Positions 1 through 6,578 are shown, numbered from the stretch's first letter. The stretch: 6,608 bases of DNA from Cytophagaceae bacterium (GCA_021151805.1 JAGKWN010000167.1:1-6608); one strand, 5' to 3'. Notes: generated from the letters alone by a model not told the origin. Numbers and translations are program-made.

Positions 1-765
1 CTCTACGGTATAGGAACCGGCTGCTGTTGCCGTATACGTTTGTGCTGTACCAACCTGCGCAGTTCCGTTCAACCATTTATAAGACGCACCTGCACTTGCA
101 GTTAATACAACATTTCCGCCTTCACAGAAAGAAGATGCTGGCGACGTGATCGTTGCTGATGGTAATGCATTGACCGTAATAACTTTTGCTGCGGAGGTTC
201 CTTTACAGCCACTCGCATTGGTAACCTCTACGGTATAGGAACCGGCTGCTGTTGCCGTATACGTTTGTGTTGTACCAACCTGCGCAGTTCCGTTCAACCA
301 TTTATAAGACGCACCTGCACTTGCCGTTAATACAACATTTCCGCCTTCACAGAAAGAAGTTGATGGCGACGTGATCGTTGCTGATGGTAATCCATTGACC
401 GTAATAACTTTTACAGCAGAGTTTGCTTTACAGCCACTCGCGTTGGTAACCTCTACGGCATAGGAACCGGCTGCTGTTGCCGTATACGTTTGTGCTGTAC
501 CAACCTGCGCAGTTCCGTTCAACCATTTATAGGAACTGCCTGCACTTGCAGTTAATACAACATTTCCACCTTCACAGAAAGAAGTGGTTGCAGATGTAAT
601 CGTTGCTGTTGGTAATGCATTGACCGTAATAACTTTTACAGCAGAGGTTGCTTTACAGCCACTCGCGTTGGTAACCTCTACGGTATAGGAACCGGCTGCT
701 GTTGCCGTATACGTTTGTGCTGTACCAACCTGCGCAGTTCCGTTCAACCATTTATAAGACGCACC
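1..765 (-). repeat. Tandem array of 225-bp units encoding 75-residue Ig-like repeats
   Basis: The string CTCTACGG recurs at 1, 226, 451 and 676, giving an exact 225-bp period, and the array continues past the left edge. Along the minus-strand protein the units are a partial one (nt 616-765, residues 1087-1136), full ones at 391-615 and 166-390, and one cut by the window (1-165). Each unit reads SFCEGGNVVLTASAG, SYKWLNGTAQVGT, QTYTATAAGSY, VTNASGCK, VKVITVN, with one Cys near each end, probably a disulphide pair. Copies are nearly identical at DNA level, with differences clustered around the ITSP..SFCEG stretch. They most likely form an extended stalk in a surface or secreted protein. Confidence 0.93.
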
Positions 766-3700
766 TTCAATGGTATTCCAGGTATCCCAACCACCGGTAG
801 ACGGAATGACTACGCGGTCAATAACGGCAGTCCCATCCAGCAATACCGACAGCTTTCCACCGAAACCTGCAACTCTGACAGCAAGCGCATAGTTTGCCGA
901 AGCATTCGCCTGAACCGTATAGTTCATCCATTCATTGTCTTCTGCCCATCCTACAACAGCTGTTTGTTCTGCCGTTGAATATTGCAGATCAACCCCATCG
1001 TTACGGAAATACCAACCCGTGTTCCATGCTGTGTAGTCACCGCCGGCAGAGCCATACTGTGTTGTCTGGAATACGACATCACTATAGGTCATTCCGTTTT
1101 TACCTTCATCATACTGCGCTGCTTTTATTCGTGCAGGCAACGTTACCGTGCTGAATGGTTTTGTTTTATTCACATCATTCGCAAACAATGCAAACAAATA
1201 CCCCTGGTTGATGCTGCAATTCGCCAGCTTCACATTTTCTACCATTTCATCCAGTACCGCCTGACCAATGGCTGCCGATGGTTTTGTACCACCATTGAGA
1301 TAAGCAGCCAATGCAGACCAGTTTGTTGGTTCTTTAAATGCTACCGCTCCTGATACACTTGCCATTTTTTTATAAGGCCAGACCGCCCAGCCAATGTTAT
1401 GTTTATTCATCAGCTCAACCGTATTGCGGATCCAATGATTGGAGTTCTCTCCAAACTCACCCATCCAGATCGGAACATTCTGTGAATCGCGGATCTGAAA
1501 GACAAAATCAAGTGAGCCATCGGTTACATCATTCCAGTATTTATGAAAACTATAAACCATGTTATTGTCCCACTTCGGTGTGAGCCCTGTGTAATCGTTG
1601 GCATAACTATTCCCTTCAATGAATACAATGTGATTCTGATCATAGGTACGGATCGCAGCTGTGATATCTTTCATCAGGTTCATCAGCAAGGTATTGTTCT
1701 GTATTGTCCAGTTTGTTTCATTGATCAGATCGTAGCCGCCTACAGTAGGTTCATTCGCATACCGCCGGGCAAATTCTTTCCAGAGTGCAATGGTTAATGC
1801 ACGGTTCTGCGCACTTGTATATGTACTGCCGGCAACATCTTCCCATAAAGAAGACTGCCCGGCAATGTAATCGCTGATATCACCGCTGTTTTGCCCGCCG
1901 GGTGCGGCATGGAGATCCAGTATTACATAAATGTTATTTGCTTTACACCAGGAAATAATCTGATCGACTGCCGTGAATCCGCTTTCAATAAATGTACCCG
2001 TACCTTGCTGCACGAATAAATTATAATGCATCGGCAAACGAATCGAGTTAAAGCCCCATTTAGCAATACTGTCAATATCTGACTTCGTTAAAAAATTCGA
2101 TTTATACGCGTCATAGAATTTTTCCATATTGGTTGTGCCAACTACATCCGCAATTTTCTGTTTCATCACATGCTGATAGCCTGAACCCAGGTTGAGCATG
2201 TACCCTTCCTGAATCATATAGTTTCCAATGTTGACGGCACGCAGCTGAACATTGCCGGCATTGTTCACAATATTCTTGCCGCTGGTATGCAGGTAATCAA
2301 CATTACCGGCAACATGTTCGGCCACGTTTATATAATTCAAATTAAAAGCACCATCAGTAAAAAGGACTTTCAGTTTATGATTTCCCTGTGTAAGAGAAAG
2401 AGATTGTACGGTTGTGCTGGCCCATGTTTGCCAGCCGCCCGTTACAGGCAAATGCAGTGCAGAAGAAAGAACCGCTCCATCAACCAATACGGATAGCACA
2501 CCACTGTTTGTTAAGCTTGCTGTACGGAAAAGAAAATCATACGAAGCTGTTTTAGTTACATTGATATCGTATTCAACCCAATCATTGGCATCAATGTAAC
2601 CAATGTTTGACCCGCCGCCAGCATCTGTAGTCGCTTCCTGTTGTATGCCCAACATATTACTGTATGCTTCTGCTTCTATCTTACCAGGAACTGAAACCGG
2701 AACAGACGGTTGTTCACCATAACCACCAATGATCACTTTTACATTGGTAGGGAACGTGCACTGAATGGTCGATGATTGATCGCCTACATCATCGTAAGCA
2801 AACGCATACGTTTGTGATTGATAACTGACATCGGTGCTATGAAAGAAATTTACATACTGATTAAACGGCGCAACCTTGAAAAACCGGCTTGCATCTGCAT
2901 TGTACTGCACTTCACCAACTGCGGCATTTGTATAAATGGCATGGCGGTTTATCGCTGCACAAACCTGCGCCTGGATCATGAGGTCTTCATCGTATTTAGC
3001 ACTCGGCGCAGTGGCGTATGTTGTTGCCAGCGCACCTGCACCTTCAATAGCATCCTGTGTAGTAGGTTTTGTATAAATGGTCGCCTGGGAATTATCTGCC
3101 GGATCATAAAAATCAAAACGGTTACCAGTCACGCGTCCGCGCCACGTACCTCTGTCTCCGATGTTCAGCAGCAAGTCTTTGGTACTGTATGTAGACCAGA
3201 TATCATCAATGTATGCAGCAAAATAATCTTTGTATGCACCGTTGGCTTTAAAGTCGGGAATTTTAGATGCCTGCTCAATGATCGGCTCTCCATCCATCGA
3301 ATGCGTCTTCGTCACTTTACAACCATAAAAAGGTGCCTGCACTTTTGTTGTCCAGGAATTTAAAATGGTTTGATGTGAAACAACCTCACCGATTTTTTTA
3401 TTTACGTTCGGTGCTGAACCATCATGCACACGGGCATTATACGATGCAGCATACGTTCCGCTGATCCCACCTGTATAGCCGGTTACTTCAAGCCCCATGG
3501 GATATTGATAGGAATCCACCCTACTCGTATTCGTCCATAAACCTGCATTCCCCCAGGTCAGTTCTACGAGTTCCCACCGGATGCCGTCATTCGGATCTGT
3601 TGGATTCTGGAGATCGGCACCGGCATAGTTGCCAGCCTGATGAAAATAAATATACATCGGCGATTTAAATGAGATCAGAATACGGCAACCAAAAAGTCCC

Positions 3701-4023
3701 TGCGGAATCTGAATGGTTTTATTCGGAATATCACTCAGCTTAAAAAACATAGCAGCGTATTTATTTTTACCATCGGGCGTATTACCCCACGCCGGACCGG
3801 GTACGGTATTGTCGCTATAACTCATCACCTTCAGCTGGCTTTGCGTCATATCCATCCAGACATCACCCATGCCCGGAAATTTTCCGACAAGACCTACATA
3901 AATTTCATTGTCAGCATATCGCGAACTGTTTTGAAACGTATAAGGTAATGTCTGCGCGAATGTCTTATTTAAAAACAAACACAGAATGATAAAAACCTGG
4001 GGAATTAATTTCAACTGTTTCAT
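1..4023 (-). CDS. Giant secreted multi-domain beta-glucanase (GH64-CBM6-GH5-CBM6-Ig-like repeats), 3' end outside the window
   Basis: The frame is open for 1341 codons from ATG at 4023 to the left edge. An in-frame stop at 4066-4068 and no ATG between fix the start. Residues 1-23 are a signal peptide (hydrophobic IILCLFL, cleavage after TFA, mature QTLPY). Residues 24-436 resemble GH64 beta-1,3-glucanases: YVGLVGKFPG, then E154 in WELVELTW and D170 in TNTSRVD. Their 16-residue spacing matches the Glu/Asp catalytic pair I recall for Streptomyces GH64. Residues 447-568 are a CBM6 (KIEAEAY, WVEYDI, NLNYINV). Residues 576-914 are a GH5 barrel: R662 (RLP), H705 (LDLHAAPGGQN), acid/base E769 (LINETN), nucleophile E856 (WMGEFGEN), W882. 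Residues 963-1086 are a second, truncated CBM6. From 1087 run 75-residue Ig-like repeats. It probably acts outside the cell on beta-1,3-linked or mixed glucans. Such repeats often precede a type IX secretion signal in Bacteroidota, which would lie beyond the window. Domain calls are firm; substrate is inferred. Confidence 0.93.
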   Translation of the reverse strand, partial: MKQLKLIPQVFIILCLFLNKTFAQTLPYTFQNSSRYADNEIYVGLVGKFPGMGDVWMDMTQSQLKVMSYSDNTVPGPAWGNTPDGKNKYAAMFFKLSDIPNKTIQIPQGLFGCRILISFKSPMYIYFHQAGNYAGADLQNPTDPNDGIRWELVELTWGNAGLWTNTSRVDSYQYPMGLEVTGYTGGISGTYAASYNARVHDGSAPNVNKKIGEVVSHQTILNSWTTKVQAPFYGCKVTKTHSMDGEPIIEQASKIPDFKANGAYKDYFAAYIDDIWSTYSTKDLLLNIGDRGTWRGRVTGNRFDFYDPADNSQATIYTKPTTQDAIEGAGALATTYATAPSAKYDEDLMIQAQVCAAINRHAIYTNAAVGEVQYNADASRFFKVAPFNQYVNFFHSTDVSYQSQTYAFAYDDVGDQSSTIQCTFPTNVKVIIGGYGEQPSVPVSVPGKIEAEAYSNMLGIQQEATTDAGGGSNIGYIDANDWVEYDINVTKTASYDFLFRTASLTNSGVLSVLVDGAVLSSALHLPVTGGWQTWASTTVQSLSLTQGNHKLKVLFTDGAFNLNYINVAEHVAGNVDYLHTSGKNIVNNAGNVQLRAVNIGNYMIQEGYMLNLGSGYQHVMKQKIADVVGTTNMEKFYDAYKSNFLTKSDIDSIAKWGFNSIRLPMHYNLFVQQGTGTFIESGFTAVDQIISWCKANNIYVILDLHAAPGGQNSGDISDYIAGQSSLWEDVAGSTYTSAQNRALTIALWKEFARRYANEPTVGGYDLINETNWTIQNNTLLMNLMKDITAAIRTYDQNHIVFIEGNSYANDYTGLTPKWDNNMVYSFHKYWNDVTDGSLDFVFQIRDSQNVPIWMGEFGENSNHWIRNTVELMNKHNIGWAVWPYKKMASVSGAVAFKEPTNWSALAAYLNGGTKPSAAIGQAVLDEMVENVKLANCSINQGYLFALFANDVNKTKPFSTVTLPARIKAAQYDEGKNGMTYSDVVFQTTQYGSAGGDYTAWNTGWYFRNDGVDLQYSTAEQTAVVGWAEDNEWMNYTVQANASANYALAVRVAGFGGKLSVLLDGTAVIDRVVIPSTGGWDTWNTIEGASYKWLNGTAQVGTAQTYTATAAGSYTVEVTNASGCKATSAVKVITVNALPTATITSATTSFCEGGNVVLTASAGSSYKWLNGTAQVGTAQTYTATAAGSYAVEVTNASGCKANSAVKVITVNGLPSATITSPSTSFCEGGNVVLTASAGASYKWLNGTAQVGTTQTYTATAAGSYTVEVTNASGCKGTSAAKVITVNALPSATITSPASSFCEGGNVVLTASAGASYKWLNGTAQVGTAQTYTATAAGSYTVE
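766..1137 (-). other. Second CBM6-type module, C-terminally truncated (residues 963-1086)
   Basis: The module starts PARIKAAQYDEG and proceeds through DYTAWNTGWYFRNDGVDLQY, VGWAEDNEWMNYTV, LSVLLDG and PSTGGWDTWNTIE, a canonical CBM6 course. It then stops: the last 30 or so residues present in module 1 (the final strands and the NLNYI segment) are missing. The reading frame passes straight into the middle of an Ig-like repeat at residue 1087. See the finding on this junction. Confidence 0.8.
1282..2298 (-). other. GH5 glycoside hydrolase domain (residues about 576-914)
   Basis: All expected GH5 positions are visible: SIRLPMH (R662), LDLHAAPGGQN (H705), YDLINETN (N768 and acid/base E769), YSFHKYW (H827), WMGEFGEN (nucleophile E856) and GWAVWPYK (W882). 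The HAAPGGQN motif after strand 3 recalls the exo-beta-1,3/beta-1,6-glucanase side of GH5 (HxAPGxQN) more than classical endocellulases. The subfamily cannot be settled by eye, so cellulase activity stays possible. Confidence 0.88.
2320..2685 (-). other. CBM6-type carbohydrate-binding module 1 (residues 447-568)
   Basis: It carries the CBM6 landmarks in order: PGKIEAEAY, GYIDANDWVEYDI, SVLVDG, LPVTGGWQTW, the final strands around LSLTQGNHKLKVLF, and NLNYINV at the end. This copy is complete and is the internal reference that shows the second CBM6 is truncated. Binding to beta-glucan or xylan chains is usual for the family; the specificity here is unknown. Confidence 0.85.
2716..3954 (-). other. 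GH64 beta-1,3-glucanase domain (residues 24-436)
   Basis: The start LPYTFQNSSRYADNEIYVGL, the segment IRWELVELTWGNAGLWTNTS followed by RVD, and the later IQAQVCAAINRH are characteristic of the GH64/thaumatin-like-fold glucanases. The putative catalytic acid/base pair is E154 and D170. Members known to me cut long beta-1,3-glucans and release oligosaccharides such as laminaripentaose. The domain looks full length with no missing key residue. Confidence 0.85.
3955..4023 (-). other. Signal peptide of the glucanase (residues 1-23)
   Basis: The N-terminus begins MKQLKL, followed by a hydrophobic core (VFIILCLFL) and the likely signal peptidase I site NKTFA before QTLPY. The Cys at residue 15 lies inside the hydrophobic core and is not in a lipobox context, so a lipoprotein is unlikely. 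Confidence 0.85.
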
Positions 4024-4411
4024 TTGTTCAGGGTTTAGTTTTTTTAAATAGTCTGTAGAAGTGTTTCATGTTAAACTTGAAGATATTGGTTAAGCAAATA
4101 CCCGGATTTCTCAAAGGAGCGTATAAGCAATTACACTCCTTGAAAAAACAGCAAACCGGCGGTCAATCGGTCTCTTTCTTTTTTCTGAATGAATTTTATA
4201 TTTTCAATAAAGTCATCCGGGTTATATGCCTTAAATGCCATTTTTACAATGGAATAATTATATTCTTTAAGGATATAATGAAAAATTAAGGCTAATAATT
4301 GGAAAGCAGGCGGACAAACATCTATAATTAGTATAAAAAAATATAAAATAAAGTCTATTTTAGAATAGTTTATACGCTTTAATAAACAACTGACAATTAA
4401 ATAATTAGATA
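4024..4411. other. Divergent intergenic region between the glucanase and the membrane regulator
   Basis: This 388-bp AT-rich region must hold the promoters of both divergent genes. I find no exact Bacteroidota -7 element (TAnnTTTG) on either strand, nor a Shine-Dalgarno site before either start, which is normal for the phylum. Small dyads are present: a bulged pair of arms, TCAAAGGAG at 4111-4119 and CTCCTTGA at 4136-4143; a hairpin at 4257-4279; and an imperfect 14-bp dyad CTATTTTAGAATAG at 4355-4368, 43 bases before the regulator's ATG. A 73-codon plus-strand frame at 4068-4289 shows no protein-like features and I do not call it. Confidence 0.6.
4257..4279. repeat. AT-rich inverted repeat (candidate hairpin or operator)
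   Basis: The arms ATTATATTC (4257-4265) and GGATATAAT (4271-4279) pair over nine positions with a single G-T wobble, around a 5-base loop. There is no T-run typical of a terminator. It lies about 130 bases before the regulator gene and about 235 bases before the glucanase start. A chance AT-rich dyad is possible. Confidence 0.35.
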
Positions 4412-6220
4412 ATGTTTAGATACTGGATCAGCTTTTTTTTATACGCTTTAGCTTTTTCCGTTCTGGGAAATGACACTTTGCATATAAATGGCGCAACCCA
4501 CACAGAAGTATTTGAGCCTTACCTGCTTTTCAGAACATCAGACCAGCCCGACACAAACTGGCGCACCATCCATTTTGAACATACCATGCTGAAGCCTTCA
4601 AGCACTTTTGAAGGACAGGCATTTTTCAAATCCATGTCTGATAAAAGTCTGGTATTTGAATGGCCGGACAATAAAATTGAACAGATCAACGCCTGTATTA
4701 CCAACTCAAAAGGTGATACCTGTGCGCGGCTTCTTTTTAATGATATGGATGGTTATAATGCACAGCTGCTTATAAAAAATCAGGTATTGCTCCTCCATCA
4801 TCCGGATATACATGAGACCTATAAATTGTATTATAAAATCTCCGGGCACAATCCCACGTACGTGATCTGCTGGGCACGCAGCATGGATGATTTTTTGAAT
4901 CGCTTCATAAAAGAATATTCCTGGTACGGCATTTTTACAGGCATGATCCTGATTGTATTTCTATTAAACATGTTATTCTTTATCATTTTAAAAGAAAAAA
5001 CATTTCTGTGGTATGGCTTGTACACCATTTCGCTCGGCATCTTTCACTGGTCATATACCGGATTGGGCTTTCAATGGATCTGGTCAGAACTGACGCTCTG
5101 GAACAGGTATGCTTACATGTATGCAACTTTCTTTATGCTGAGTTTTCAGTTTATTTATTTCAGGTATTACATTAAAAATCTGATCCCGCTTAACAGCTGG
5201 TATATCAAAAGCATTATCCTTATCCGGCTGCTGATATTGATGATCTCTATTTTTAAAACAAACATGATTGAATGGTATTTCCTATTAGACTTCTTAACCT
5301 TTACCTATCTATTGTTCCTGCAATTTAAGATCAGGCTGTATGCTACGCTGCATGGTAAAATGTTTATGACATCGATCAGCTTATTATTATCCTGTTACCT
5401 GATTTTCATTTTAGCTTTCTACCATATTATTGATAGCAGCATCTGGACTTATAACGCCATCGCCATGGGTGGTTCCATGGAGCTATTGATTGGCTTGCTG
5501 GCACTTGCCCTGCGCTTTAAATTTTTAAGCGATGAAAAAAATAACCTGCAGGTTTCTGAAATTATTTCACTAACAGAAATAACCGTTCTGAAAGATCAAC
5601 TGATCTCAGAGATTGGTGAAAAGGAACGTATACAAAAGGAGATCAATAAAGAACTGGAAATCAAAATTGCAGAGCGTACGCGCGAACTGGCGCAGAAGAA
5701 TGAAGACCTGGAAAAATTAAACATTCGCCTGAATGAAATAAGCAGCAGCCTGGACAAGCAGAACTGGTCGCTGAACCAGGAATTATCGACAGACCGTATC
5801 AAACTGATGTGGGGAAAAAAGATCAGTTATGAAGAATTTATAAAAACCTTTCCTGCCGATAAAAATGTATTACGCTTCATTGCTGAATTGAAATGGCAGG
5901 ATGGTTATAGTTGTAAAAAATGTGGTTCAACAGATTGGTCGGAAGGTACACAATACTATGCACGCAAATGCAACACCTGCAAGTATGAAGAATCTGTTAC
6001 CGCCAATACCTTATTTCATGGTGTGAAATTCTCTCTTACAAAAGCATTATACATTAGCTTAACAACTGTGATCAACCGCGAATCCATATCGGTAAAGCAG
6101 CTTGCTGCTGAGATAGACCTGAGAGAGGCCACCGTATGGGCATTCAGAAAAAAGACACTGGATAAAATCGAACATGCTAGTGATAACAAAGGTGAAATCC
6201 TGAAAAGCCTGATGCAATAA
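4412..6220 (+). CDS. 7TMR-DISM-type membrane sensor fused to an IS1595-transposase-like zinc ribbon and HTH
   Basis: This 602-residue protein is probably a membrane-tethered one-component regulator. Residues 1-19 look like a signal peptide. Residues 20-168 form a beta-rich extracytoplasmic domain in the place of 7TMR-DISMED2 sensor domains, which are predicted carbohydrate binders. About 171-369 hold seven hydrophobic helices, beginning YGIFTGMILIVFLLNMLFFI and followed by SLGIFHWSYTGLGFQWIW, the 7TMR-DISM signature. Residues 374-460 are a coiled coil (IAERTRELAQKNEDLEKLN), which usually leads into a histidine kinase or HTH. Here 474-580 instead match the N-terminus of IS1595-type transposases: FPADKN, LKWQDGYSCKKCGS, C501/C504 and C520/C523, VTANTLFHG, then HTH ISVKQLAAEIDLREATVWAFRKK. 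No DDE catalytic domain follows. ATG at 4412 is two codons after an in-frame TAG (4406-4408). It is divergent from the glucanase. DNA binding and ligand are inferred. Confidence 0.88.
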   Translation: MFRYWISFFLYALAFSVLGNDTLHINGATHTEVFEPYLLFRTSDQPDTNWRTIHFEHTMLKPSSTFEGQAFFKSMSDKSLVFEWPDNKIEQINACITNSKGDTCARLLFNDMDGYNAQLLIKNQVLLLHHPDIHETYKLYYKISGHNPTYVICWARSMDDFLNRFIKEYSWYGIFTGMILIVFLLNMLFFIILKEKTFLWYGLYTISLGIFHWSYTGLGFQWIWSELTLWNRYAYMYATFFMLSFQFIYFRYYIKNLIPLNSWYIKSIILIRLLILMISIFKTNMIEWYFLLDFLTFTYLLFLQFKIRLYATLHGKMFMTSISLLLSCYLIFILAFYHIIDSSIWTYNAIAMGGSMELLIGLLALALRFKFLSDEKNNLQVSEIISLTEITVLKDQLISEIGEKERIQKEINKELEIKIAERTRELAQKNEDLEKLNIRLNEISSSLDKQNWSLNQELSTDRIKLMWGKKISYEEFIKTFPADKNVLRFIAELKWQDGYSCKKCGSTDWSEGTQYYARKCNTCKYEESVTANTLFHGVKFSLTKALYISLTTVINRESISVKQLAAEIDLREATVWAFRKKTLDKIEHASDNKGEILKSLMQ

Positions 6221-6296
6221 GTTATTGAAGTTGATCACTGGTTTTATGCAAATACTATAATCATTTACAACAATCCTGTAATGCATTTATTCGCTC

Positions 6297-6339
6297 AATC
6301 GTTGAAATTGATTTCAAGAATTATCTCTTACCAACGATT
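6297..6339. promoter_or_regulatory. Nested inverted repeats upstream of the small charged-protein gene
   Basis: An outer perfect 8-bp pair, AATCGTTG (6297-6304) and CAACGATT (6332-6339), encloses a perfect palindrome TTGAAAT-TG-ATTTCAA (6302-6317) with a 2-base centre. The outer arm ends 6 bases before the ATG at 6346, so the structure would sit in the leader or cover the promoter. It could be an operator or an RNA hairpin affecting translation. The 125-bp gap that contains it shows no clear promoter. Confidence 0.4.
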
Positions 6340-6345
6340 ACAGCT

Positions 6346-6564
6346 ATGAAAAAGAATCATACTACGAAAGAACCTAAATCGCCGGCTGCAGAAAAAGACC
6401 GCCTCGAGGACAAAGACACGACAAACACGGATAAAAAAGCCGCCAGCCAGACTGCTATTGGTCAACACGAATATGAAGAAGACCGTTCACCGGATATCCG
6501 TATGAAACAACAGCCATTCGATAAAAAAGATCCGGTACCCGACCGCGAAACCGATGGTATATAA
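6346..6564 (+). CDS. Small highly charged, probably disordered protein of unknown function
   Basis: I do not recognise this 72-residue protein. About 44% of residues are charged (11 Lys, 4 Arg, 10 Asp, 7 Glu), with no Cys or Trp and only scattered hydrophobic residues, so it should be soluble, cytoplasmic and largely disordered. It begins MKKNHTTKEPKSPAAEKD and ends PVPDRETDGI. No signal peptide, membrane segment or known motif is visible. Support for it being real: the frame lies outside any other gene, runs from an ATG to a TAA, and is followed after 14 bases by a strong palindrome that looks like a terminator. It is 125 bases downstream of the membrane regulator on the same strand, so co-transcription is possible, though the inverted repeats ahead of it suggest its own control. 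Short Lys/Asp-rich proteins of this kind are common and poorly described in Bacteroidota. Confidence 0.6.
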   Translation: MKKNHTTKEPKSPAAEKDRLEDKDTTNTDKKAASQTAIGQHEYEEDRSPDIRMKQQPFDKKDPVPDRETDGI

Positions 6565-6578
6565 ATAAAAAAGTTCCG

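Noticed and set aside
1..765. CRISPR array
   Set aside because: The repeat unit is 225 bp, continuous and coding in one frame, with no short repeat/spacer alternation.
715..1797. Several overlapping plus-strand open frames of 81-123 codons
   Set aside because: They are shadows of the GH5/CBM6/repeat coding sequence; the minus-strand frame is continuous and fully explained by known families.
2818..3363. A 181-codon plus-strand open frame
   Set aside because: It is antisense to the GH64 domain, whose motifs are unmistakable on the minus strand. The plus-strand translation has no recognisable domain and is rich in unlikely Cys and Arg runs.
4068..4289. A 73-codon plus-strand open frame in the divergent gap
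   Set aside because: No homology I recognise, no start signal, an AT-rich composition giving many Phe/Ile/Lys, and it would sit where both promoters are expected. I treat it as chance.
4299..4328. E. coli sigma70-like boxes TTGGAA (4299-4304) and TATAAT (4323-4328), 18 bases apart, before the regulator
   Set aside because: The match is fair, but the primary sigma factor of Bacteroidota uses TTG/TAnnTTTG-type elements, and in AT-rich DNA a TATAAT is expected by chance.
5828..6220. Transposase gene or IS1595 insertion fused to the sensor
   Set aside because: The DDE catalytic domain and terminal inverted repeats are missing and the zinc-ribbon/HTH part is in frame and intact, so a domesticated DNA-binding domain fits better than an active or recent insertion.
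6059..6286. A 75-codon minus-strand open frame over the end of the regulator gene
   Set aside because: It overlaps the well-supported zinc-ribbon/HTH coding region and has no features of its own.
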